Source: Oscillospiraceae bacterium (GTDB taxonomy: Bacteria; Bacillota; Clostridia; Oscillospirales; Oscillospiraceae). From it: DNA of 33,110 nt. This document shows, piece after piece, positions 1-7,838 of the stretch. The stretch covers positions 1 through 33,110 of the forward strand of contig CADAAM010000030.1 of the NCBI GenBank assembly GCA_902785905.1, given 5' to 3'. The position numbers and the translations under genes were made by a program. How positions within the stretch are numbered: the first letter of the stretch is position 1; every line of letters begins with the position of its first letter. The notes under the pieces were generated by a model. The model made no database searches. It was not told the origin of the DNA and worked only from the letters and a program-made list of their open reading frames with translations.

Positions 1-1
1 G

Positions 2-37
2 TACCGCGAGGCCAATTCTCTTGCTGCCTCTGTCTGA
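2..37 (+). CDS. possible 3' end of a truncated coding region
   Basis: One frame from the left edge reads YREANSLAASV and then a TGA stop. This looks like the C-terminus of a protein that begins outside the window. The fragment is too short to assign to a family. The AT-rich sequence after it (about 38-98) ends in a TGTCCAA...TTGTTGACTACTGCA stretch that resembles the end of an insertion sequence, so a transposase remnant is possible. That is inference only. Confidence 0.25.
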   Translation, partial: YREANSLAASV

Positions 38-98
38 TGCTTTTTCTCACGCATTCAATTTTTTAGCTTATTGTGTCCAATTTTTGTTGACTACTGCA

Positions 99-265
99 CG
101 CGGGGGATCGGCCATGCCAGCCCCCTTTAGGCAAGGGGGCCATATCCCCCAGTCATGGCCTCGCGGGAGATCGGCCATGCCAGCCCCCTTTAGGCAAGGG
201 GGCCGAATCCCCATGCCGGACTGTTATCGCGCTTCAGCTGCTAAAAAAATTCGAGATGATCCGAT
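99..265 (-). repeat. composite hairpin repeat, copy A
   Basis: Two direct copies of a 36-bp unit (106-141 and 169-204) each contain a CCCCCTT/AAGGGGG hairpin (121-139 and 184-202). Between them lies the GTCATGGCC...GGCCATG stem with the GATCTCCCGCG-type loop that also occurs in the copies near 7923, 7985 and 28838. Read on the minus strand, the order of hairpins matches the other copies. The right flank (about 213-262: GTTATCGCGCTT, AGCTGCT, then ATTCGAGATGATCC) is nearly identical to the flank of copy B at 28911-28937. No gene is visible in 38-424. Confidence 0.8.
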
Positions 266-280
266 AGAAACCCATAGAAA

Positions 281-320
281 GGCAGAGAGGGCGTGAGCTT
301 CGGCTCCCGCCCTCTCTGCC
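281..320. other. strong intergenic hairpin
   Basis: A 13-bp perfect stem (GGCAGAGAGGGCG paired with CGCCCTCTCTGCC) continues through one mismatch into GAGC-TTCG-GCTC, a classic stable tetraloop. There is no T-tract on the plus side, so it is not a clear terminator. It sits just upstream of the promoter of the HD-GYP gene and may insulate it. Confidence 0.6.
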
Positions 321-343
321 TGTGCCATGCGGGCGGCGAAGGC

Positions 344-372
344 TTGACAAGCCGCCGCGGCAACTCTATAAT
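344..372 (+). promoter_or_regulatory. consensus sigma-A promoter of the HD-GYP gene
   Basis: A perfect TTGACA (344-349) and a perfect TATAAT (367-372) are separated by 17 nt. The predicted transcription start near 379 leaves a leader of about 45 nt before the ATG at 425. It probably also drives the MFS gene 14 nt downstream of the first gene. Confidence 0.88.
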
Positions 373-424
373 TTTCATATTGTGAAGAAAAAGCCCGAAG
401 CGGAGAAGAGGGGAGCGGCGCGCT

Positions 425-2011
425 ATGATTCAACAGAGCTATTATTTCGGAGTGTTCCTCCTGTCCTTCCTGCTGACGCTCTGCTACGTCTTCCTCTGGC
501 GGCCGCGCTTTGATACGCATATGAGCGTGATCTTTATCCTCATCCCGATCGCAAACCTCGCCTACTGGCTGCTGTACATGGCGCGCGACCGGGAGACGGT
601 CATGGCGCTGCTGAAGGTGGTGTACGCGGGCGGCTGCTTCCTGCCGTGGCTGAGCACCATGTGCGTGATGGGCCTTTGCCGCATCCGGGTCAGCCGCGGC
701 GTGCGCTACGGCCCCGTCCACACGGTGCACTATGTCCTGATCGTGCTCTACCTGATGGCAAACCTCGCGGCGCTCTATTATACCTACCGGAAGAAAAAGC
801 AGGTCTCGCGCCGCATTCTGGTGCTCCTCTTTCTGCCCATCCCGGTCTCCATCGGAGGCTACTTCGCGGGCCACGCGCTGCTGCCCCCCGGGTTTGAGCT
901 CATGCCCCTGAGCTATCTGCTGTCTCAGGCTCTCTATCTGCTGATCGCGCGGCGCATGGTGCTCTACAACGTCAGCGAAATGGTGATCGAGTCCATGGTG
1001 CAGTCGGGCGAGACCGGCTTTGTCACGGTGGATCTCGCGTGCAATTACCTCGGCAGCAACGCCAGCGCCAAGCGCTTTCTGCCGGAGCTGCGCACGCTCA
1101 CGGTGGACAGGCCCGTCGGAGAGAGCGAAGAGCTGCGCGAGAGCGTGCTCCGCTGGCTGGAGCGCTTCAAGAACGACCCGAACGACGACAAGTCCCTCTG
1201 GCGGCACCTCGATGAAAACGGGGAGGAGCGCTGGTACAGCGTGGACGTCAGCGATCTCTACGACGGGCAGCGCAGGTGCGGCTATCAGATCTTCCTCCAG
1301 GACGACACACAGCGGCAGAAATACATCGCTCTGCTCGACCGCTACAACGCCGACCTCCAGGCCGAGGTGAACGCCAAGACCGAGCGCCTTGTCGTCATGC
1401 ACGACAGGCTCATTCTCGGCATGGCCTCCATGGTCGAAAGCCGCGACAACTCCACCGGCGGCCACATCCGCAGAACCAGCGAGGGCGTGCGCATCCTGAT
1501 CGAGACGGCGCGGGAAAACGGCGCGCTCAGGCTCACGGACGAGTTCTGCAAAAATATCGTCAAGGCCGCGCCCATGCACGACCTCGGCAAGATCGCGGTG
1601 GACGACGCGGTGCTCAGAAAGCCCGGCCGCTTTACCCCGGAGGAATTTGAAAAGATGAAGGCCCACGCCGCCGAGGGGGCGCGCATCGTGCACGAGATCC
1701 TGCGCGACACCGACGACGAGTCTTTCCGCCGCATCGCCGAAAACGTCGCCCACTACCACCATGAGCGCATGGACGGCTCCGGCTACCCCGACGGCCTGAG
1801 AGGGGAGGACATCCCGCTCGAGGCGCGGATCATGGCCATCGCGGACGTGTACGACGCCCTGGTCAGCAAGCGCGTCTACAAGGACGCCTTCAGCTTTGAG
1901 AAGGCCGACCGCATCATCATGGAGGGCATGGGCCCGCAGTTCGACGAAACGCTCAGAGAGACCTATGCGGCCGCGCGTCCGAAGCTCGAGGCGTACTATT
2001 CCAATTTGTAA
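425..2011 (+). CDS. membrane-bound HD-GYP domain phosphodiesterase
   Basis: This 528-residue protein has about six to seven hydrophobic segments over residues 1-175, like the N-terminal 7TM sensor module of some histidine kinases. A PAS-like region follows (about 190-295), then a short coiled coil (about 298-328) and a C-terminal HD-GYP domain. Visible catalytic motifs are ESRDNSTGGH (338-347), H385-D386 with LGK, and HHERMDGSGYP (445-455). HD-GYP enzymes hydrolyse the second messenger cyclic di-GMP. All the usual metal ligands appear present, so the enzyme is probably active. It likely links an envelope signal to c-di-GMP level. The start follows GAGGGGAG and a consensus promoter. An MFS transporter gene follows after 14 nt, suggesting co-transcription. 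The ligand sensed is unknown. Confidence 0.93.
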   Translation: MIQQSYYFGVFLLSFLLTLCYVFLWRPRFDTHMSVIFILIPIANLAYWLLYMARDRETVMALLKVVYAGGCFLPWLSTMCVMGLCRIRVSRGVRYGPVHTVHYVLIVLYLMANLAALYYTYRKKKQVSRRILVLLFLPIPVSIGGYFAGHALLPPGFELMPLSYLLSQALYLLIARRMVLYNVSEMVIESMVQSGETGFVTVDLACNYLGSNASAKRFLPELRTLTVDRPVGESEELRESVLRWLERFKNDPNDDKSLWRHLDENGEERWYSVDVSDLYDGQRRCGYQIFLQDDTQRQKYIALLDRYNADLQAEVNAKTERLVVMHDRLILGMASMVESRDNSTGGHIRRTSEGVRILIETARENGALRLTDEFCKNIVKAAPMHDLGKIAVDDAVLRKPGRFTPEEFEKMKAHAAEGARIVHEILRDTDDESFRRIAENVAHYHHERMDGSGYPDGLRGEDIPLEARIMAIADVYDALVSKRVYKDAFSFEKADRIIMEGMGPQFDETLRETYAAARPKLEAYYSNL

Positions 2012-2025
2012 ACAATGGAGACGAT

Positions 2026-3180
2026 ATGACTTCTCTTCTTCTCGCGGTGATCTATCTCATTTTCATCAGCCTCGGTCTGCCGGACTCGCTCCTGGGCTCC
2101 GGCTGGCCGAAGATGCAGACGGCGTTCGGCGTGCCCTCGTCCTGGGCGGGCTATGTGTCCATGACCATCTGCTTTATGACCATCATCTCGGCGCTTTTGA
2201 GCACCCGCCTCATCCGCCGCTTTCACACCAAATGGATCGTGATCGTGTCGATCCTGCTCACGGTCCTGGGCCTGCTTGGCTTTTCGATCTCCACGCGGTA
2301 CTGGATGCTCTTCATCTTCGCCGTGCCCTACGGCCTCGGCGCGGGCTCCATCGACGCCTCGGTCAACCACTATGTGGCAAACCACTTCCCGGGCTCCGTG
2401 ATGAACTTCCTGCACTGCTTCTACGGCGTGGGCGCGGTCATCAGCCCGGCCATCATGTCCTTGGCGCTCAAGGTCGCCCGCTGGAACGAGGGCTACCGCT
2501 GGACGGCGTATATCCAGACGGGCATCCTGCTTGTCTGCGTGCTGTCCCTGCCGCTCTGGAAGAAGAGCGGGACCGCCTCGGACGAGGAGGAGCTGCGCGG
2601 CGGCGCGGGCATACGCGAGACGCTCGGCAGGCCCGGCGTCCTGCTCACGCTGATCGCCTTCTTCGCCTACTGCTCCGGCGAGGCCACCTGCTTTCTCTGG
2701 ACGCCCAGCTACTTTGCCGGGACAAAGCAGGGCCTGAGTGACGAGACCGTCGCCGCCTTCGGCTCGCTGATCTTCGGCGGCCTCATGCTGGGCAGGCTCA
2801 TCTCGGGCTTTGTCTCCAACCGGCTCGGGGACAGGCGGCTCATCCGCATCGGCATCGCCGCGGAGCTTGCCGGCATCCTGCTGATCCTGCTGCCCACGGC
2901 GGGCTGGGGCCTCGCGGCGCTCGGCTTCGTCGTGACCGGCGCGGGCATGGGCCCGGTCTATCCCGCCATCCAGCACATGGCCCCGGCAAACTTCGGCAAG
3001 AGATACAGCGCCGCGGTCATCGGCCTGCAGATGGCCTCCGCCTATGTCGGCAGCACCTTCATGCCCATGGTCTTCGGCCATATCCAGCAGGCCGTCGGCA
3101 TACGGATCATGCCGCTGTGGCTGCTGCTCTTCGCCGCGCTCAACCTCGGCATGCTCGAGATCACATATCGGAAAATATAG
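2026..3180 (+). CDS. MFS transporter
   Basis: This 384-residue protein is almost entirely hydrophobic, with about 12 membrane segments and a charged cytoplasmic loop near residues 183-200 (KKSGTASDEEELRGG), the usual split between two six-helix halves. LGLPDSLLGSGWP near the N-terminus and SGFVSNRLGDRR in the second half (the loop between helices 8 and 9) are typical of major facilitator proteins, and the overall look resembles the FucP/sugar-like branch. Substrate cannot be inferred. It starts 14 nt after the HD-GYP gene with GGAG just upstream, and a rho-independent terminator follows at 3200-3236, so the two genes probably form one operon. Confidence 0.9.
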   Translation: MTSLLLAVIYLIFISLGLPDSLLGSGWPKMQTAFGVPSSWAGYVSMTICFMTIISALLSTRLIRRFHTKWIVIVSILLTVLGLLGFSISTRYWMLFIFAVPYGLGAGSIDASVNHYVANHFPGSVMNFLHCFYGVGAVISPAIMSLALKVARWNEGYRWTAYIQTGILLVCVLSLPLWKKSGTASDEEELRGGAGIRETLGRPGVLLTLIAFFAYCSGEATCFLWTPSYFAGTKQGLSDETVAAFGSLIFGGLMLGRLISGFVSNRLGDRRLIRIGIAAELAGILLILLPTAGWGLAALGFVVTGAGMGPVYPAIQHMAPANFGKRYSAAVIGLQMASAYVGSTFMPMVFGHIQQAVGIRIMPLWLLLFAALNLGMLEITYRKI

Positions 3181-3199
3181 TGCGAAAGCTCTGCTTCCA

Positions 3200-3236
3200 C
3201 AGCGGGGACCGCTTTATCTGCGGTCTCCGCTGTTTT
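3200..3236 (+). terminator. rho-independent terminator after the MFS gene
   Basis: A 13-bp stem, CAGCGGGGACCGC paired with GCGGTCTCCGCTG (one G-T pair), has a 7-nt loop and is followed by TTTT. It lies 20 nt after the stop codon. Confidence 0.8.
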
Positions 3237-3238
3237 GC

Positions 3239-3268
3239 TCATATTGCCCGCCGTGCCGCTCATATATA
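3239..3268 (+). promoter_or_regulatory. candidate SigE-type promoter of spoIIID
   Basis: TCATATT (3239-3245) and CATATATA (3261-3268) leave 17 nt between the ATA core and CATA. This fits the mother-cell SigE pattern known from Bacillus (ATA, 16-18 nt, CATA). It lies 40 nt before the GTG start of spoIIID, a gene that SigE transcribes in B. subtilis. The match is suggestive only. Confidence 0.4.
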
Positions 3269-3308
3269 TGAGTCACAGAAAGCGTAAAAACGCAGGGGAG
3301 TGGTGTGA

Positions 3309-3560
3309 GTGCGATACAGCTTAGAGGAGCGGGCCTGCGATCTGGCCGTGTACATCATCGAAAAGCGGTGCACCGTGCGCGCCGCCGCGAAGAAGTTCGG
3401 CGTCAGCAAGTCCACCGTACACAAGGACCTCACGGAGCGCCTGCCGCACGTGAACCCGGGCCTGTATGCCCAGGTGCGCGCGCTGCTGGATCTCAATAAG
3501 GCGGAGCGCCACATCCGCGGCGGCCTCGCCACGAGGAGAAAATATAGTAAACGAAAATGA
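3309..3560 (+). CDS. spoIIID: sporulation transcription factor SpoIIID
   Basis: This 83-residue protein matches SpoIIID along its length. It has a helix-turn-helix region around residues 20-45 with GVSKSTVHKDLTERLP, followed by a basic tail (RHIRGGLATRRKYSKRK). SpoIIID is the mother-cell regulator that acts between SigE and SigK during endospore formation, both activating and repressing genes. The start codon is GTG, with AGGGGAG at 3293-3299 as ribosome site. The gene stands alone behind a terminator and a SigE-like promoter, and its stop overlaps a GTAAAC.../...GTTTAC hairpin (3547-3571). Its presence implies the organism is, or was recently, a spore former. Confidence 0.95.
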   Translation: MRYSLEERACDLAVYIIEKRCTVRAAAKKFGVSKSTVHKDLTERLPHVNPGLYAQVRALLDLNKAERHIRGGLATRRKYSKRK

Positions 3561-3571
3561 TTTTTGTTTAC
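3547..3571 (+). terminator. hairpin overlapping the spoIIID stop codon
   Basis: GTAAACGAAAA pairs with TTTTTGTTTAC (one G-T pair) across a 3-nt loop. The stem is AT-rich and there is no clean T-tract after it, so termination is possible but weak. Confidence 0.4.
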
Positions 3572-3612
3572 GATATAAAGGCGATACGGAACGATCCGCC
3601 CGGACATAGAAA

Positions 3613-3825
3613 AAGGAGCCGCGCAGGCGGCTCCTTCAAGCTGTCGACAAAGCGCCGACAGCTTGAAGGCAAAATGGGAACTTCCGAAAAAGTTCCCATT
3701 TTGGCATGGATTGTACGTGAAGGGGGACTCCCCGTCCCCCTTCACGGATCCCCCTTACAAGACCAGCTTGGTTTGCAGGGGCTTTTCTGCAGTCTGAAAG
3801 GAGCCGCGCAGGCGGCTCCTTTTTT
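3613..3825. repeat. hairpin island bounded by duplicated terminator hairpins
   Basis: No gene is visible here. An identical 24-nt hairpin (stem AAGGAGCCGC/GCGGCTCCTT) occurs at 3613-3636 and 3798-3821. Between the two copies lie three near-perfect hairpins unrelated in sequence: CCTTCAAGCTGTCG (3633-3646) with its complement at 3656-3669; CAAAATGGGAACTT (3670-3683) with 3690-3703; and CGTGAAGGGGGAC (3716-3728) with 3734-3746. The first of these shares its CCTT with the upstream hairpin, so the two cannot form together. The direct duplication of the terminator stem suggests that the inner 161 bp were inserted into an existing terminator. Confidence 0.75.
3798..3825 (+). terminator. rho-independent terminator
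   Basis: The stem AAGGAGCCGC/GCGGCTCCTT with loop GCAG is followed by a run of T residues (3820-3825). It ends the spoIIID side and could also act in reverse on the VOC gene, whose stop is at 3853. Confidence 0.75.
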
Positions 3826-3852
3826 GATTAACATAATGAAAGCAACATAAAG

Positions 3853-4233
3853 CTATTCGTGGATCTCCAGGGGCATATTGTCGGGATCGCGGAAGAAGGT
3901 CATTTTCTTTCCGGTGAAGCTGTCGAGGCGCACCGGCTCACATTCAATGCCGAGGGCGGCGAGCTCGGCCGCGGTCTCGTCCACGCTCTCCACGCGAAAG
4001 GCGAGATGGCGCAGCCCGTATGCCTCCGGCGACAGTCTCGCGGGGTGGCCGCCCATGATGAACAGCTCAAGCTCGGTCTCCTCATTTACGCGGAGATCGA
4101 TTTTCCAGTCATCGCGCTCGGGCCGGTAGTTTTCGCGGATGACGGCAAAGCCGAGCTTTCGCACATAGAAATCCAGGGCGGCGTCCCGGTCGGAACAGAT
4201 GAGCGCGATATGGTGAACGGCGTTCAGTTTCAT
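3853..4233 (-). CDS. VOC family protein (glyoxalase-like)
   Basis: This 126-residue protein has the two-module vicinal oxygen chelate fold. Expected metal-ligand positions are H7/H8 in VHHIALICSD, the glutamates of ETELELFI in the middle, H76 in YGLRHLAFRV, and E123 near the end in MPLEIHE. It resembles the small glyoxalase/bleomycin-resistance type proteins (YaeR/SMU1112c-like) of Firmicutes, whose substrate is often unknown. The ATG is preceded by GGAGGGAGT-type sequence. It lies downstream of a broken glycosyltransferase gene on the same strand. Its upstream region carries a 14-nt periodic ACATAAA repeat. Confidence 0.88.
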   Translation of the reverse strand: MKLNAVHHIALICSDRDAALDFYVRKLGFAVIRENYRPERDDWKIDLRVNEETELELFIMGGHPARLSPEAYGLRHLAFRVESVDETAAELAALGIECEPVRLDSFTGKKMTFFRDPDNMPLEIHE

Positions 4234-4269
4234 GGGCAGACTCCCTCCGTGGTTTACCGAAAACTAATC

Positions 4270-4325
4270 ACATAAAATCAGATACATAAAACGGAAAACA
4301 TAAATCGGTTTACATAAAGCGGTCC
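4270..4325. repeat. four ACATAAA repeats with exact 14-nt period
   Basis: ACATAAA begins at 4270, 4284, 4298 and 4312, exactly 14 nt apart. In the last three units the pattern extends to ACATAAA-N-CGG. The array lies just upstream of the VOC start and runs into the 3' end of the glycosyltransferase pseudogene. The same motif occurs as 14-nt spaced pairs at 3831/3845 and 7839/7853. A regulatory iteron or a short repeat expansion are both possible. Confidence 0.7.
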
Positions 4326-5705
4326 AGATAGCGCGCCAGCTCGTCGAACCTGCTGCGAAGCTGCTGCTCGCGGGCGCGAAGCTCCTCCGTGAGCCTGGCC
4401 TGCTCGGCCTCCCACCCGGCGCTGAGCCGGTCCGGGGCGCTCTGCATCTGATCGAGGCGGCGCTGGCCCTCGGCCATGATGTCGCCGCGCAGCTTCCGAT
4501 AGCTGTCCGTCAGCTCCCGCATCCGGGCCTTCTGGCGATCGCGGCTCTGGTTGTAGCCGTCCATGGCCTGCGCGATGTTGTGGATGAGCTCGTCGGTCAG
4601 CCCCGCGTGGACGGGGTACTTCCCGGCGCGGTAGTTGTCGATCACGACCTCGTAGCGGCGGCAGGCGTTGGCGACGGCGTCCTCCCAGGAGAGGTAGAGC
4701 TCGCGCAGCGCCCCTTCGCCGACGGCCTTGAGGGCCTCGGGCTGTTTACATAATTCTTCGAGCTTCGCCGCCATGCCTGCGGCGTTTTCCTCAATGAGAA
4801 AGCCGCTGACGCCGTCCGTCACGTCCTCCGCCGCGCAGCTGCCCACGATCAGCACGCTGGGCAGGGAGCAGGCCGCGGCCTCGCGCACCACGAGACCGTT
4901 GGTGTCGAAGGTCGAGGGGAAGAGGAAGAGGTCGGCCCGGCAGTACCAGGCGCGGATGCGCTCGCGGTCATGGATGGGCTCGGCAAAGAACACCACGTCC
5001 GTAAGCCCCAGGTTTTCGGCACAGGCGACGATCTCCTCCTTGTCGCCGCCGCCCCCGACGAAGACCATGCGGAAAGCCTGGCACGTTCTCCGGCAGATCG
5101 AAGCCGCCGGTGACCTCCGCGATCAGCTCGTCGGAGACGCGGCCCTTTGGAAAATCGACGCCGTTCGGCATGACGAGCCAGTCCCCCTCGTAGCCGAGAG
5201 AGCGCAGGTTCTCGCCCGCGCCGCGGCTGACGGTCCAGACCTCGTCGCAGGCGGCGATGTTCTGGACAAGCAGGCGCTTGGCCTCGTCCTGGAGCAGTTT
5301 GGAAGAGATGGCGTTGGCGATGTCGATGTCGAACTTCGTGTGGTAGGTGAGCACCAGCGGCACGTCGATGCTGTCGCGCAGGGAGCGGGCCAGCATGGTG
5401 GACGTGATGGGACAGTGGCTGTGGATGAGGGAGAAGTGCTCGGCGGCCAGCTTCTTCTGCACCTCGGGGGAGAAGGGAAAGCCCGCGTGATAGCCCACGA
5501 GTCTGGTCAGGTCCACGCTCGGATAGCGCAGCACGGGGAAGGGGAAGACCGAATCGTCGGCCTGGGCGTTATACGGCGTCACGACAGTGGCCCTGCCGTG
5601 GGCGCGGTTGATGATAGCGGCGTAGTTTGTGACGGCGTTGGCCACCCCGTCGATCTCCGGCGGGAAGGAATCGTTGACGAGACAGATGTTGAAATTGTCA
5701 GACAT
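4310..5705 (-). pseudogene. GT4-family glycosyltransferase, disrupted by an internal deletion and frameshift
   Basis: The N-terminal part (5705 down to about 5075) reads as a good GT4 acceptor domain: NDSFPPEIDGVANAV, HSHCPITSTML, LTYHTKFD, and WLVMPNGVDF. After FDLPENVP the frame becomes nonsense. The C-terminal part resumes in another frame as FRMVFVGGGGDKEEI and continues with the donor-binding motif FPSTFDTNGLVVREA (normally E-x7-E) and a charged coiled-coil tail of about 90 residues. In GT4 enzymes about 30 residues, including the G-R...K motif that binds the sugar-nucleotide phosphates, lie between these two points. They are absent here. The loss is therefore a deletion of roughly 90 bp that is not a multiple of three. 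The ATG at 5705 has GGAGC 4 nt upstream. Such enzymes make glycolipids such as diglucosyl-diacylglycerol. Sequencing error cannot be excluded. Confidence 0.85.
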
Positions 5706-5763
5706 AGTTGCTCCTTCATGGAAATCCGGGCGGGAGACGGTTCGCCTCCGCCCGGTTTATCTT

Positions 5764-5839
5764 GGCTCCCCCTCCGGGGGAGCATAGCGGCGTGCGATAA
5801 GCGAGAGTGCTCAATTGCGAGACTTTGTCTCGCAATTGA
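5764..5839. repeat. partial composite repeat plus perfect hairpin
   Basis: GCTCCCCC-TCC-GGGGGAGC (5765-5783) matches the first hairpin of the composite repeat. It is followed by an AGCATAGCGGCG segment that resembles the one at 7881-7892. A separate perfect hairpin TCAATTGCGAGAC/GTCTCGCAATTGA with a TTT loop (5811-5839) begins 3 nt past the fbp stop. It could act as a processing or termination structure for fbp, although it lacks a T-tract. Confidence 0.65.
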
Positions 5840-5841
5840 AG

Positions 5842-7818
5842 TCAGCCCTTGTCCTGCTTGATGACGCCCACGCGGTAGGCCTCGAGCAGGAGCATCAGGT
5901 CGTCGATCTTGGCGGCGATCTCGCGGCCGTCGTTGGTGTCGGCGATGGTGACCCGCTTTGCGTAGGTCAGCACCGGGATGATCCTCGAGTCCATGTCCCG
6001 GTTGTTGCGCACGGTCTCCTCCGCGGTGGCGAAGGGCTCATGCTCGGACAGGTACATCTCGTGGGAGTTGGACACCAGAGTGTAGCCCGCGATGCCGGTG
6101 ACGGACTGGTAGGCCTTGGACATGCCGCCGTCGATGATGACCAGCTTGCGCGGCACCTTGATGGGGGTCTCGCCCTTGCGGATTTTCACGGGGATGTGGC
6201 CGTTGACGATGACGGCCTCGGGGTCGGTGATGCCGAACTCCTCCAGCACGCGGTCGCAGGCCTCGGCGTTGTAGGCCAGGGTGAAATAGGGGTCGGAGTG
6301 CTCCTTGTGCAGCTTCTTGTCCTCGACGAAGTAGCGCTCGAAGGTGGCCATCTTGTCCTTGCCGAACAGCGGCGACTTGCTGCCGCACCAGAGATACCAC
6401 ATGAAGTCCGCCCCGCGCTTGCGCCTCTCCTTGTCCTTGGAGTAGCGGCCCTGGCGCACCAGCTCCTCACAGCGGTCGAAGAGGCCGCGGCCATGGCAGC
6501 TCACGCCGTAGATGTCCATCTCGGTAAAGCTGCCGTCGGCCTCCATCGGGATGCAGCCGTGGAACATCAGACAGCCGTTGTAGTAGCGGTACATGGCGCC
6601 CTTTTTGTACAGAAAGTCGATATGGCGCTGGAGCTTGTCGCAGTTGAGGAAGGAGACCTGCAGGCCCTCCAGCACCTTCTGCTCCCCGGGCGTGAGGGCG
6701 TAGGGGTCGGCCGGGTCGATGGTCGGGAAATTCGTGTCCCGCAGGGGGTATTCCGCCCCGTCGATGGTCACGACGCCGCGCGTGAGATCCATCTTGTCCA
6801 GCAGCATACGGTCGTCCATGCGGTACTCGGGGTGGAGCTTCGCGGTCTGCCCCTCGATCTTGAACTGGATGACGGCCATGGCCTTGTGCATCTTGGCGAT
6901 GATCTCGTCGTCGTGGGGGTCGGCCTCGTCGCCCGGGCCGGTCTTGGGCATGAAGCAGGCGCAGGGGTCGTTTGCGTAGGTCTCCAGCGCGAAGAGGGAC
7001 AGGGGCCGCATGTTGATGCCGTAGCCGCCCTCCATGAAGTCGTAGTTCTTATAGCGCAGGCAGATGCGCACGGCGTTGGCGATGCAGCACAGCTCGCCCG
7101 CTGCCGCGCCCATCCAGAGGATGTCGTGGTTGCCCCACTGGATGTCGATGTGGCGCTGCTTTTCCAGCTCGTCCATCACGAGATGCGGGCTGTCGCCGCG
7201 GTCAAAGATGTCGCCCACGACGTGGAGCCTGTCGATGACGGAGTCGTGCACCAGATGGCACATGGCGATGATGAAGCTGTCGGCGGCGTCGGTGTCGATG
7301 ATGGACTGGATGATCTGGCCGAAGTAGTCCTCTTTGTTGAAATCCTTGCTGCCGGTGGTCATGAGCTCGGTGATGATGTACTCGTAGTCCTTGGGCAGCA
7401 TGCGCTGCACCTTGGAGCGGGTGTATTTGGAGGTCGTGATCTTGCAGATGGCGATGAGCTGCTTGAGGGTGATGGTGTACCACTCGGGGGTTAACTGCCC
7501 GTGGTGGCGCATGTGGCGGAGCTTGAGCTCGGGGTAGTAGATCAGCGTCGCCAGCGCGTCGCGGTCGGCGGAAGGGACGTAGTCGCCCAGCGCCTGGTCG
7601 ATCTTGCGCCGCACCGAGCCGGAGGCGTTGCGCAGGATGTGGCGCAGACCCTGATACTCCCCGTGGATGTCGCTGATGTAGTGCTCGGTGCCCTTCGGCA
7701 GGTTCAAAATCGCGCGCAGATTGATGATCTCGGTCTGCACCGCCTGCGTGGTGGGATAGCTGCGGGAAAGCGTTTTGAGATAGCGCAGGGTCTTCTCGTC
7801 AAAAGTCATCTCTGTCAT
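5842..7818 (-). CDS. fbp: class III fructose-1,6-bisphosphatase
   Basis: A protein of about 658 residues that matches the Firmicute-specific class III FBPase along its length. It removes the 1-phosphate of fructose 1,6-bisphosphate to give fructose 6-phosphate, the committed step of gluconeogenesis. Calcineurin-like phosphoesterase motifs are visible: SDIHGEYQGLRH near residue 50, GDIFDRGDSPH and WGNHDILWMG near the middle, and NGHIPVK followed by IDGGMSKAYQ towards the end. An upstream in-frame ATG at 7842 exists, but AAAGGAG lies inside that extension 7 nt before the ATG at 7818, so 7818 is chosen. The upstream region contains two ACATA motifs 14 nt apart. The gene is probably transcribed alone. 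Confidence 0.95.
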   Translation of the reverse strand: MTEMTFDEKTLRYLKTLSRSYPTTQAVQTEIINLRAILNLPKGTEHYISDIHGEYQGLRHILRNASGSVRRKIDQALGDYVPSADRDALATLIYYPELKLRHMRHHGQLTPEWYTITLKQLIAICKITTSKYTRSKVQRMLPKDYEYIITELMTTGSKDFNKEDYFGQIIQSIIDTDAADSFIIAMCHLVHDSVIDRLHVVGDIFDRGDSPHLVMDELEKQRHIDIQWGNHDILWMGAAAGELCCIANAVRICLRYKNYDFMEGGYGINMRPLSLFALETYANDPCACFMPKTGPGDEADPHDDEIIAKMHKAMAVIQFKIEGQTAKLHPEYRMDDRMLLDKMDLTRGVVTIDGAEYPLRDTNFPTIDPADPYALTPGEQKVLEGLQVSFLNCDKLQRHIDFLYKKGAMYRYYNGCLMFHGCIPMEADGSFTEMDIYGVSCHGRGLFDRCEELVRQGRYSKDKERRKRGADFMWYLWCGSKSPLFGKDKMATFERYFVEDKKLHKEHSDPYFTLAYNAEACDRVLEEFGITDPEAVIVNGHIPVKIRKGETPIKVPRKLVIIDGGMSKAYQSVTGIAGYTLVSNSHEMYLSEHEPFATAEETVRNNRDMDSRIIPVLTYAKRVTIADTNDGREIAAKIDDLMLLLEAYRVGVIKQDKG

Positions 7819-7838
7819 AGCCTGCTCCTTTAATGTTA

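Noticed and set aside
224..1762. Long minus-strand open frame opposite the HD-GYP gene
   Set aside because: It mirrors a clear plus-strand gene, has a His/Asp/Glu/Val-biased composition typical of antisense frames in GC-rich DNA, and shows no family motif.
5815..7494. 559-codon plus-strand frame opposite fbp
   Set aside because: Antisense shadow of fbp, with an HDGV-rich composition and no recognisable domain.
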